Below, piece by piece: positions 54,679-64,000 of a stretch of 64,000 bases of DNA; within the stretch, counting starts at the first letter, position 1; each line of letters begins with the position of its first letter. Under the pieces are notes generated by a model. That model saw only the letters and a list, made by a program, of their open reading frames with translations, was not told the origin of the DNA and did not search any database. The position numbers were made by a program, and so were the translations under genes. The stretch lies in the NCBI RefSeq assembly GCF_026262505.1, contig NC_067207.1, positions 21,606,082 to 21,670,081 of the forward strand, in the 5' to 3' direction. Source of the stretch: Trichomonas vaginalis G3 (lineage: Eukaryota > Parabasalia > Trichomonadida > Trichomonadidae).

Positions 54679-54710
54679 TTTTTATTCCTCTTCGACAACG
54701 TCTCGAATAA

Positions 54711-55020
54711 CTGAGGGTGCTACCATGTTAATTAACTTCTCTGAAAAAATGAGACAACATGACATTTAGACAACACAGCAGGAGGAAGGCACTTATGAAT
54801 TATTTTTGAAGAACTGAAGGTGTCACTACGTCACCATGTGTCACTCGGTTAATTAACTTCTTCTGAAAAAATGAGACAACATGACATTTAGAACAACACA
54901 GCAGGAGGAAGGCACTTATGAATTATTTTGAAGAACTGAAGGTGTCACTAGTCACCAATGTGTCACTCGGTTAATTAACTTCTCTGAAAAAATGAGACAA
55001 CATGAATTTTAGACAACAAC
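54711..55020. repeat. Left array of 121-bp repeats flanking the primase cassette
   Basis: Units starting TTAATTAACTTC at 54728, 54849 and 54971, about 121 bases apart, the outermost and innermost partial. The same unit appears inverted at 57445-57660. Each unit contains AATGAGACAACATGACATTT and a GTGTCAC...GTCAC...GTGTCAC cluster. Confidence 0.88.
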
Positions 55021-57366
55021 ACAGGATTAATGCAAAATAAATTCCAATCATACTTTATAAAGCAGTCATTTACAGGTATTTCATCGTCAGTAAATGAATC
55101 CTCATTATCGTTTGGTTCAACCTGTTTATATAATCCTTTCATTTCTTCTTTCAAAACATAACACCATGTTTGTTTACCATCTATTCTTCTCTGTTTCTTA
55201 TCACATTTATCCTTAATACTCATTTGAAAGTTTTTGTCTTTCATGTCTGATGGTTTGCAGAATAGAGCATTTTACACGTCATACCTGCACACAATTCATC
55301 ATAATGTGTATTTATCCATACATCTAAAGGATTTGTTGATAATTCAATTAAATCTTGTTTGGCTTCAGTCATCGGTATGATTCGTACATTAAATGATGAA
55401 AGGTCATATTGCATAAAATACGTCAGTAAATTATATAAAATTCCTTTGTGCATGAATTCATCAAATTCTTGAAGTAATCAAATTGACCCTTGAATTTACC
55501 ATTAACTCTTAAACTACGTATCTTCTGTCTCCAACTTCAATTTTGACAGGGTAAACGTTATTAGTTACGAAAATGAAGTTTGCAACGTTCTGAGCTGTTC
55601 TTCTGGGTTGATTCTTTTCATTAATTCTAATCTCATTATCCGTTATAATTGATTTCAAAGCGTTGAAGTTTGCGAGTCTATCTTCACCTACATTCTTGAG
55701 TTCATTAAGTACAAGAAACATTTTATTCTCAACTACTGAATTGAAATTACCCGTTAGCTCACCTATTTCAGTAATGTTTTTACATGAATAACCGGCGAGA
55801 AGTTCAGAAATAATATCTGTAAATCTGTTTTTTACCCTGTTCCCTGAAGTCCTTTCAAAATAATTGCTGTTTCATTCTTGATTCCAGGATGTTTGAATCA
55901 TTGATGCATCCAGCTGAGAAGGTATTTATAACACTTCATCGTTATTATCACAAATGGCTTCTTTAATGAAATTCATAAACATCTCAATTTTTGAGTAATC
56001 AAAGTTTTCGAGAATGTTGTATTTATACCTTGAAACGTTGAGAAAACATCTGGAGAATCAGATTTAAAGCAAACACCCTTAACGGTTAATGAGGATAATT
56101 GATTTAGTAGTACATCCCATGCTGTTTATGTTTTACCTTCTTCTTTAAATAATTTAATCATTTTGAGTAACTCTTTCATGTTTGATTGAAGAACGAATGA
56201 TATTTGATTCATTTTGTCGTGGATATTATAGTCCTTTGAATGAAGTATTTTTTCCACAATCTACAAAACGGATTACACGTGATAAATCCTCAATTACTTC
56301 AGAACTGTTTTTATACTGATGATTTTCAGCCTTGCGTCTAATATCTGTTATCAAAAACGATCATATCAAGTTTTATATCAAATGTTATTTTTTGCTTACG
56401 TAATAAAGGTAAAAACATATTCATCATAATATTCCTTTTGATAAAGTTTTAGAATCTTCACCAAAACAAATGGAGAAGTCATTAAATGTGCATATCTACT
56501 ACGTGCTTTTTCAAAATTTTTTTTGCATTTTCAGTTAAATTGCAGAAGTTATAACGTTATCGTATGCTTCATTAATTAAATGATTAGGTAACGAATTAAT
56601 TGCTTGAAACAGTGTGAATAATGTAACTTCTTTTTCCAAATTCATGTTTCTCACCGTCATTATGTACTTCAAAATCACTGATGCCATCAACTATGCTCTG
56701 GGCAAGTTTATCGTCAATGTTTACATCTTTTGTTTTCATTCATGATAGTCTTTATTTCTTCGTTCTTTTGTTCAACTCTTACCTTAATATTCAAATCATT
56801 AATATATCGTTACTGTTCTGGTTAATGTTGAATCATAACTTCCACGAATGAATGAGTATGTATTGATTGGTTCTGTTGCATTCTTGCGAACTCTTGAATC
56901 GGCCATAACCACTAAAGAACGCTTTGAATCATCCATAGAAAGTCATTATATCAATATCATAATCATTGCAGGAATAACATTTAATCATTCTGTTCGAACT
57001 GCATAGAAGAAATTAGTGTTGCAATAAAATGTGAAGACCTCCTGAAGCGGTTTTAACGATAACATCTTTATCCGAAAGTTTTGATAAAATATCTTTTCTA
57101 ACTGTTTCTTTAAGTTCATCATTGTATGATTTATTGATATCAACATCTATAATCGTTAAATTTGATATTTTATTTACTAATAAAGCCATACCAGTTTTCC
57201 TTCCTCTTCCTCCATCATGTTTGAGGTAGTTATGTAAATCAATCTTGTTTTCACCAATTCTTTCGTTGAGGGTTTTAGTTTCTGCCACAACTAATTCCTC
57301 AGCTAATGAATCAATAACTTTTTCATCAGAAATGATAAAGTTGCTGTTGTTGTTTGTTGCTGTCAT
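54975..57366 (-). pseudogene. Primase-polymerase / SF3 helicase fossil
   Basis: Leftward gene between the two inverted repeat arrays. The first 118 residues (from ATG 57366) have the archaeo-eukaryotic primase pattern: GGRGRKTGMAL, IDVDI and TASGGLHI. Further left, an SF3/D5-type helicase stretch can be read (LNELKNVGEDRLANF, then NVANFIFVTNNVYP). Primase-helicase fusions of this type are known in virophages, large DNA viruses and Polinton-like viruses. Broken, roughly ten breaks. Confidence 0.7.
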
Positions 57367-57793
57367 TTATATAGGAATAAAAAAATAAAAATAATTTTAA
57401 AACTAACTTTATTTTTGGGCTGCATCAAATTTTCGTAAATGTTGTCAAAATGTCATGTTGTCTCATTTTTTCAGAGAAGTTAATTAACCGAGTGACACAT
57501 GGTGACGTAGTGACACCTTCAGTTCTTCAAAAATAATTCATAAGTGCCTTCCTCCTGCTGTGTTGTCTAAATGTCATGTTGTCTCATTTTTTCAGAGAAG
57601 TTAATTAACCGAGTGACACATGGTGACGTAGTGACACCTTCAGTTCTTCAAAAATAATTAATTATTGAATGACCTAAATCATGAGACTTTGTCTCCGGAC
57701 TCTTTGAGTCACTTAACGTAAACATTTATTTCTGCAGTTCATCCATTACTTCATTACCTAATTAATTACAGACATAAAATATATTTAGTTCAT
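57367..57793. other. Non-coding end of the primase cassette
   Basis: Holds the right repeat array and, at about 57660-57790, AT-rich DNA with the small palindrome GACTTTGTCTCCGGACTCTTTGAGTC. No gene. Confidence 0.55.
57445..57660. repeat. Right array of 121-bp repeats, inverted to the left one
   Basis: Two units (one partial), with TTAATTAACCGAGTGACAC at about 57480 and 57601, 121 bases apart, in reverse orientation to the left array. Together the arrays act as long terminal inverted repeats around the primase/helicase gene. Confidence 0.88.
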
Positions 57794-59032
57794 TCAATGA
57801 ACGCGGTACCATGCGAATACAGTCACAAATGGTGGCATATAATCTTTACCCGAGCCTGTTGGATTTGTTGTGAAAGTATGGACATGATTTCCTCCTGGTT
57901 CAGTTGGTCGAAAAGTCTTTTTTGCTGAATGGTTATAATCTGGAGATAAAACATCATTGCCAGCTTCATATTCTGAGTTGTATAATGGGTGGTCTCTTAA
58001 TGAGTGGATATGGTCACCAGAAAAGTTTGTAGTTCCTGTATGAGTGTGTGGTGGAAGGTTTGCTTCTTTAATTTTCTTCGAACCTCCTGTTTGCTTTGAA
58101 TATCTAGCACAGTATAAGAATTTATCTACAATCTGCTTCCACATACCAAAACCTAAAACTTCTGAAGGATTTGTTGAGTTCATTGACGTATAAATAGAAC
58201 CAACAGGATATAATGTTTGAAGTATTTCAGTCTTTAATGTTTGAAGCTCTGTTTTGTCTGCTTTCTTATCATATAAATCTTGAGCAGTGAATTTAACTTT
58301 ATTTTCATCATCCATGACATAAACATTTTTACATCTAATTTTTTTCATCGTTGTTATGTTTTCATTCGATGTTAAACCTTGTGGAAAGTTAGGAGGTTTA
58401 TAATATAATGCATCCCCATCAGTTCCGTCAACCGTTCCTTCAATACTTTCTATAGCAACAGTTGAGAAGAAGTTATGTGTATGGTTCTTATCCGCTTTAA
58501 GGTCTAAACATCCTGAAACCCATTCTGTATCAGCTTTAACTTTAAAAGTCTCAAATGTCCATTCATGATACCATTCAACCTTTTCTTTAATTTCATTATC
58601 TTTTTCATCAACATAAACCAAATTTGCCTTCTTATTTAACTCACTATCCACATATTCCTTATCTGTCTTCTTCATTATGTCGTTTAGGAAACCTTCTATG
58701 AATTCCTCATTTAAATTAAATCTTCCAATCTTCAAAACTTTAGGAAATGCATTTAATGCGTAATATCTCTGTTCTTCTGGTGGAATTGATGTTATATCAT
58801 CCGTTATTCCTTTAATTTTTGAATTCATAAATAAAATTTCTTTTATATTTGATATCACCGCACCACCTTTGCAAACGAATTCGAAATGGTCATTTTTCAA
58901 TACTATCTCCAAATCTCCATATTTCAACCTTTGCGTTTGTTCTGCCATCTTTGAATTATATGCATATATGGCGTATGTAATGGTCTGAAGGACCTGGGTG
59001 CTTTGCGCCTTAAGTTGTTGTGGTTTAATCAT
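57794..59032 (-). CDS. Phage-type tail-collar fibre, second copy
   Basis: 412 residues, looks whole. Possible inner start MAEQTQRLKYGDLEIVLKND (ATG 58951). Order: globular head, shaft with K-K-A-N-x-x-Y-V-D-E-K-D units, then the collar part with LYPVGSIYTS, VLGFGMWKQIVDKFLYC, ANLPPHTHTG, GGNHVHTF and YMPPFVTVFAWYR. The His-rich collar of such phage fibres binds metal ions and forms the receptor-binding tip. About 280 bp in the middle are almost identical to 42650-42930, while the tip differs. Confidence 0.8.
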   Translation of the reverse strand: MIKPQQLKAQSTQVLQTITYAIYAYNSKMAEQTQRLKYGDLEIVLKNDHFEFVCKGGAVISNIKEILFMNSKIKGITDDITSIPPEEQRYYALNAFPKVLKIGRFNLNEEFIEGFLNDIMKKTDKEYVDSELNKKANLVYVDEKDNEIKEKVEWYHEWTFETFKVKADTEWVSGCLDLKADKNHTHNFFSTVAIESIEGTVDGTDGDALYYKPPNFPQGLTSNENITTMKKIRCKNVYVMDDENKVKFTAQDLYDKKADKTELQTLKTEILQTLYPVGSIYTSMNSTNPSEVLGFGMWKQIVDKFLYCARYSKQTGGSKKIKEANLPPHTHTGTTNFSGDHIHSLRDHPLYNSEYEAGNDVLSPDYNHSAKKTFRPTEPGGNHVHTFTTNPTGSGKDYMPPFVTVFAWYRVH

Positions 59033-59056
59033 TTATTATGATTTAAAAATAAATAT

Positions 59057-59431
59057 TTAATCCATTATCTCATCAGCTATTTTCTCTATTTGAAATTGCC
59101 ATAATATTTCATTCATGAATTCTAAATCACAATCAAATAGGTCAGTTATTCTAAATTTAATATTTGATAAATCTTTTGAATGAAGAATAAATGAATTCCC
59201 GGATAATTGAAACGGATATGATAAAGAAAATGTGTTTAAGTTGATGGATAAAATGTTTTGTATTGATGGGTAAGAGTTAGGGTCTAATGTTTGATGTGAA
59301 AATCTCATTGGGTTATTAACTTTATCACATTTGATTAAAATGAAATTGGAACCAGTGTCAGAATACAAAACATCCCCAACATCTTTTTCAAAATTTAATA
59401 TCCCAACAATGAACGAAGATGAGGAGTACAA
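59057..59431 (-). pseudogene. Maverick gene fragment, unassigned
   Basis: Coding-like frame without an ATG start (SSSSFIVGILNFEKDVGDVL, then SYPFQLSGNSFILHSKDLSN), beta-rich. Probably a structural protein upstream of the fibre. Broken or incomplete. Confidence 0.4.
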
Positions 59432-59441
59432 AATTTAATTT

Positions 59442-59765
59442 TCAGCGGAATTTAATAAGGTTATTTATTTCATCAAGTTCAAAAAGTTTATCAGGTTTTG
59501 ATTTAAAATTTTCTTCATACCATACGATAAATGATTCATTTAAATAACTTAAAATCATGTTAATATCCCATTTCGCTATCACATTATTTATATACATATC
59601 ATACGTTTTTTCAAGGTCATCTTTAATAAATGATATATAATCTGAAGGGTCTAAAAGAATGGGATTAAATTTACCACTCACAGAAACGAGAGTAACATTA
59701 TAAATTCCGCTAACTGTTAAATTTAATTCACAGCTATTATTCGAAATAATATTGATAATTGACAT
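59442..59765 (-). CDS. Maverick protein, unassigned (107 residues)
   Basis: Looks whole: starts MSIINIISNNSCELNLTVSG, a beta-rich first half, then a helical half (YLNESFIVWYEENFKSKPDK). Its ATG at 59765 lies 19 bases from the ATG of the divergent neighbour, so both share one promoter region. Function unknown. Confidence 0.5.
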   Translation of the reverse strand: MSIINIISNNSCELNLTVSGIYNVTLVSVSGKFNPILLDPSDYISFIKDDLEKTYDMYINNVIAKWDINMILSYLNESFIVWYEENFKSKPDKLFELDEINNLIKFR

Positions 59766-59784
59766 TTTTATTACGATTAAAAAT

Positions 59785-60264
59785 ATGGTAAAGCGTTATT
59801 TTCCAGTGATAAATAAAACTAGAATAAGATTACCTCAAGAATTCATAAATTCAACGAATAAGAAATTCATTCATGTTATAAATTTTAGTGTTTTCAGAAA
59901 ATATGAGTCAATGTCATATTCATCAACAGGTTATATTTCACTTCATTCAAATTTAGTTCAATCAAACCCATATAATGACCATTTCATAAGATTTTCAGAT
60001 GGTATTAAAAATGTAATTGATAGATTAAAATATGAACAGATTGACAATATCGAATTTTTGGAATTTTGGTTTAAATATCCCGATGGAAAAAAGATTGAAG
60101 TTAAAGATAAAGCTGATACTATAACAAAAACAATTACAATGACCGATCCAGATAGTGGGGAACAAAAAGAAATAAAACAAACGATAGAAACTGGTGAAAG
60201 GTCAATTATTATTGATTATGATTCAAAGGATTATTATTCGATAATGTTAATGCTTGAATATTAA
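59785..60264 (+). CDS. Maverick protein, unassigned (159 residues)
   Basis: ATG at 59785 (MVKRYFPVINKTRIRLPQEF) rather than the earlier in-frame codons, which lie in the upstream region of the divergent gene. Beta-rich, with KTITMTDPDSGEQKEIKQTI near the end. The only plus-strand gene in the virion-gene block. Not recognised; looks whole. Confidence 0.55.
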   Translation: MVKRYFPVINKTRIRLPQEFINSTNKKFIHVINFSVFRKYESMSYSSTGYISLHSNLVQSNPYNDHFIRFSDGIKNVIDRLKYEQIDNIEFLEFWFKYPDGKKIEVKDKADTITKTITMTDPDSGEQKEIKQTIETGERSIIIDYDSKDYYSIMLMLEY

Positions 60265-60931
60265 ATGGCCTTAACAAAGAATTTTTCAAGTGATATTTTA
60301 TATTCATCAACTATTTTATTATAAATATCATTATATGTTAAATGAAGTTCAGTTGTTGTTCCATTCTTTGATATCTTAATTTGCTAATATCCTTTATAGG
60401 ATTTTATTTTGCAACTTTCCGCAGCATGAAACCTCATCATCTATGAAAAATTGAATCTTAACGTCTGAATCTTGAACATCACAAAGAATGGCGATAATGT
60501 GAATTAATGATTCATAAGGTAAAAATAATTAAACCGGATTGGTCAATTAAATTTATTATTGAATCATAATTATTAATTATTATATCACGGTAAATTTTTC
60601 ATTAATTCTGAATTAATGTCTATTTTATATGGGTTCTCGATGTTTGATGAAAGAGGTGGAGGGTATGTTGGATAAGTGGGAATTTCAACAGGTTCTTTAC
60701 CGGGTTCAGTAAAATGATTGGGTCTCCATTCTCATGGTTTTCTTCATTCTCCTCATTCTTCGGTAAGTCACGAGTTAATAAATTTGGTTGAGTTGCTGAC
60801 CTTGTTAATTCAGGGCTAACATTAACTTTAACATTTTGAATAATTCGTGATTTATCATCATTTACGTTATAACCAACCGTAATCTCTGCTTTTGCGTTAG
60901 TGTTCTTTTGACTAGTGAAACGTCTTCTCAT
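60265..60931 (-). pseudogene. Maverick structural-type gene fossil
   Basis: Starts MRRRFTSQKNTNAKAEITVG, with an Asn/Glu-rich linker (NEENEENHENGDP) and a helical C-terminal part. Product unassigned. Broken, several breaks. Confidence 0.45.
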
Positions 60932-60949
60932 TTATAATCGAATAAAAAA

Positions 60950-61873
60950 ATATATTTAAACTTTTATTTTGCTGGAACTTTTGAATCTATTATTCCCTGT
61001 ATTTGTTCATGAAGTTGATTTTAGCATTTTCATCGAAATTAATAGACCGAATATATTCATTAATTGCATTCTTATAATCAACTGATTCTCAAATTTTCTT
61101 TATATCTGATTCCTTAACTAAATCATAAGTTAAACCACGTTGCTGATATAATGGTTTCTTAATTAAATCTTTGAATGCTTGAGATTAAAGCACCTTGATG
61201 CAATAATCTTGCTACTATAATTGGTTGGAATTGCTGTTTAAGTTCAATCTTTAACACATTTGCGAAAACTGGATCGAATAAAGCAACTTTAAAGAATTTC
61301 TTAGCTGAAATTTCAGGTCTAATATTTGCAATTGACCATCAAACTGGTTAGAATATCGTGGTAATCCATCCGGTCCCTCTTCAATAGCATTTAATTCTTC
61401 ATTGAAATAAGAATATGGATTACGACGGTATGAATTAATTGGACCATGTTCACCTTCTCCAATGTATTGTTTAACAGCTTTTCCATTTTCATCAAATTGC
61501 ATAGGATAACGTTCATTATATACTTTACGTTTAGGATAATCAGAATATAGTTAATTTATAACCATTTATGACTTTAATATTTCCTTGACCATCAGTAACG
61601 AAAACTTCATTTATACCATCAGGTTTTCCATTTGGACCCGTAATGTCTGCTTCGTGTGCTTCCCAATTTGGACCATGACGTTTGGCATATGCTTGAGCTT
61701 CTGGTAATGTTAAAACGTTTCTCATTTGTTTAACATCTTTTTGAAGACCAGAAACAATATATGAACTAATTCTTTCATTCCATCAGGAACTTTCATTAGT
61801 TCTATTATATGCACCCTTTTTGTTTGTCCCTTGTTTTAATGGAACCTGTAGAAGATTTGCTATTTCTGTCATG
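60950..61873 (-). pseudogene. Maverick conserved protein fossil, unassigned
   Basis: From ATG 61873 ([20 protein letters not shown]). Contains RHGPNWEAHEADITGPNGKP and YIGEGEHGPINSYRRNPYSY. Its position next to the ATPase and capsid genes suggests a virion protein. Broken, several breaks. Confidence 0.5.
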
Positions 61874-61894
61874 TTTAATTATAAATAAAAAAAT

Positions 61895-62741
61895 AAAAAT
61901 TAATTATAAAAAGTTAATCAAATTTAACACTTCCTTTATTTAAATCAACTATTATTTTCCATGTTCACCTAATTGCTGATATTGTGTGTAAAGTTCATTA
62001 ATGCTCATTGGTAAATTCACTTGATAAAGCATAACGTTCAACTATTGACGACTAAACCCACTGAAAATGAAAAGGGTTGATAGATTTGATTTAATGTTTG
62101 TGCTTAATGCTTTGAAATATTGAACAGCCATAAAGAATGAACACTGAATGTGTCGACATTGAGTTAATAACTGATTAAAATATGATTTCTCATTTGTTAT
62201 TAGTTTTGATTTCACTGCATCATCTAGAAAAATGAGTGAATGCAAAAATTCTTTATCAAAATTTGAAATAGAAAAGTGTTTCAAATAATTCATCCCGTTG
62301 TTTATCAATAATTTTATCCTCTAATCCTTGCTTCTTGATTGTATTATATAATTCTTTATACATTAAAAAGTTTTTTAAATAATCTTCTGCTTCTTCTTGT
62401 AATAAATAAATAATTGGAATTTGATTAAATGCTTTAAAAGATTCAAATGTATCATCTGAAGGTGAACCTGAACGGTTGATATAATTAAACACATGTGAAT
62501 GGGGGGAAGTGTAGCAATAATGATAATTTGTTTTAATATCGTTAATGTTTTACCTTTTATTTTGTTTACCAATTGCTGCAGTGATTGAATTTAAGTAACA
62601 TTCAGAATATGGAATTTTCATTAATTTTTCCTTAGATAGAGCATTTCTATTATCACTCAATGCTTCATTAATCATATCATCTACGTATGTATTATATACT
62701 CCTGCTAATTCTTCATAAGGGGTGGATGAATTTAAATCCAT
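61895..62741 (-). pseudogene. Packaging ATPase (A32/FtsK-HerA type) fossil
   Basis: Leftward gene. The C-terminal part shows a Walker B-like LIFLDD and the family's CRHIQCSFFMAVQYFKAL and STLFIFSGFSRQ stretches. This ATPase packs DNA into capsids in Mavericks and related viruses. It sits next to the major capsid gene, as expected. Broken, about four breaks. Confidence 0.75.
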
Positions 62742-62754
62742 TTAATCAAAAATA

Positions 62755-64000
62755 AATTTATAATTTTAAACATTTCTATTCATCAATATTTCATCATATG
62801 AACTTCTATACTGTGGTGGTGTACCTGTTGGATGATATTTCAAACCTTCGTCCGGTGTCCATGTCCAATACGTAGTCCTAGTGAACCAAACCTGAGGAGG
62901 ATTTGTCACCTTGAACAGTAAGTGTCATTTAACCCTGAATGATTGGATAAGCTTTCACTTGTACTGTAACTTGTGAGTTAAAGTTTCTAATCCATCAAAG
63001 AATATACCCGCTCCATCACGTTGAACTGGAATAGTGCATAAGAATGAAGTTTGGTCTTTCCATGTTCTAGCTAATGGCGTGCCATTATCATCATTCAGTG
63101 GTCTAGTTAATGAGTCCTCGTATTCTTCCGTGCATTCATTCACTCCATCTAAATCAGAAGCTTGAAGCATACGTGTAAAGAATATGTCACCCACTGTGGT
63201 CATCGCTTGATCGGGGAAGTTTCTGGAATCTATAGTGACCTGAAGACCTCGAAGCATTGGATTTTCTAAAACTTTCTTTGCATTGCATTCTTTGGAAATG
63301 TTAACACAAACATCTGTAACATTATGAAGAGCGTATGAGAAATCTGAACTGATACCTTCTGGAGTGATGCAACCTCCATTTAGTGAACGAACGTCAATAT
63401 GTTGAGCTGGAATCATGAATGGATCTTCCTTACTGAATAAACGTGTTATTGCTTTAACTGATTCTTCAATTAAACCGTATCCTGGTGTAATGCATTTATC
63501 CTCTAAAACTTCCATCTTTGTGCATGAAATAATAACATCATCAACTGTTGCGTCAGCAGATGTAGCGGCTAAGCTTGTAATTAATTTGGCAGGAAGTCCG
63601 ATTTGTTGGAATTTGTGATCATATTTATAAACATGATTCATAATCTTTTCATAATTTCATCAGTTATTTTCATAAACGTAATTTTGTAAATCAGCAGCTC
63701 TTAACGGGTCAACCTGACAAAATACTAAGTATCCCTGAAAACATAATATTTAAGAATGATATCACCAAATGATTTAGGATAATCATCGAACGCCTGAAAT
63801 GCTAACAAATCATTTACCGGAATAATCATATCAAAAGTGACATCAACTTCTTCATTTGCTCTCTTGAAAACTTCTGAAGGGTCAATATATTTACCACATA
63901 CTGAGTTATCATATTTTTGAACATTATTATATAACGAATGAAACAAACTTTTTAACTTTCCTTTCTGATTTTGGTTTATATGTTGCAAATGCGAAAGATT
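62755..64000 (-). pseudogene. Major capsid protein fossil, runs off the window
   Basis: Leftward gene entering from beyond 64000. Long beta-rich stretches (TFDMIIPVNDLLAFQAFDDY, MLRGLQVTIDSRNFPDQAMT, QTSFLCTIPVQRDGAGIFFD) fit a double jelly-roll major capsid protein; position and size support this, but the fold cannot be proven by eye. Broken, about three breaks. Confidence 0.65.

Larger units (their letters stand above)
38745..64000 (+). mobile_element. Composite Maverick/Polinton, right copy
   Basis: Fossil of the Maverick/Polinton family, at least 25.3 kb in this window and running off its right edge. The inner end begins CGTTTGTCTACTTTCC and matches the inner end of the left copy inverted. 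Diagnostic parts are PolB, retroviral-type integrase, packaging ATPase and double-jelly-roll-type major capsid protein. Two segments can be told apart at about 46385 by base composition and gene set. A Mutator-like element and a primase/helicase cassette are nested in the second. Overall broken, with about five genes that look whole. Probably young, as shown by the intact PolB and by the second, nearly co-linear copy. Confidence 0.9.
46386..64000. mobile_element. Maverick segment 2: PolB, integrase, ATPase, capsid
   Basis: AT-richer than segment 1 and carrying the core Maverick set. The replication and integration genes read rightward (to 54678); the virion genes read mostly leftward (from 57794). 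Two foreign pieces are nested: a Mutator-like element at 46659-47735 and a primase/helicase cassette at about 54711-57660. The left terminus is not recognisable because segment 1 abuts it. Confidence 0.7.

Noticed and set aside
54711-57660. CRISPR-like array
   Set aside because: Units of 121 bases with no spacers, inverted between the two sides, in a eukaryotic element.

Overview
The window looks like nuclear DNA of a trichomonad parasite, most likely Trichomonas vaginalis or a very close relative. The support comes from families: BspA-like leucine-rich proteins, the DUF3447-plus-ankyrin family, a gene with the trichomonad initiator-binding domain (IBD), Inr promoters (TCA-Py-T/A) a few bases before start codons, TAAA overlapping stop codons, no visible introns, AT-rich spacers, and very large Maverick/Polinton elements.

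Host part, 1-16 kb: a BspA-like gene running off the left edge and a tandem BspA-like copy; a BTB-like/Sel1/ankyrin protein; a small bromodomain/ET-like protein; a DUF3447 ankyrin gene; proteasome subunit alpha-5; an importin-alpha-like armadillo protein; an inositol polyphosphate 5-phosphatase; and a beta-helix surface-protein remnant. From 11224 to 21060 the sequence folds back: the armadillo gene, the phosphatase and the beta-helix remnant recur inverted in a second arm around a 263-bp centre. The second copies carry many one-base length differences. A 25-N gap follows at 21086.

Virus-like part, 21.1-64 kb: two Maverick copies in opposite orientation (21111-36612, strongly broken; 38745 to beyond the right edge, better preserved) flank a 2.1-kb host island. 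The island holds an intact IBD-family gene between two host genes that stop exactly where the Mavericks begin. The right-hand Maverick is composite. Its first 7.6 kb carry an HNH nuclease, an integrase remnant, a phage-type tail-collar fibre, small capsid-type proteins and a D12-class adenine methyltransferase. The AT-richer rest carries PolB with an embedded HNH-like module, a second integrase, a primase/SF3-helicase cassette bracketed by inverted 121-bp repeat arrays, a second fibre, a packaging ATPase and a major capsid protein. A 1.08-kb Mutator-like DNA transposon with a 9-bp target duplication sits inside, and the same insertion is present in both Maverick copies, so the two share a recent common source.

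The virus-like genes are treated as fossils. PolB, the two genes beside it, the methyltransferase and one integrase look whole or nearly so; most structural genes are broken. The tract from about 16.3 to 36.6 kb differs from its better copies mainly by short length changes and may partly reflect poor assembly.
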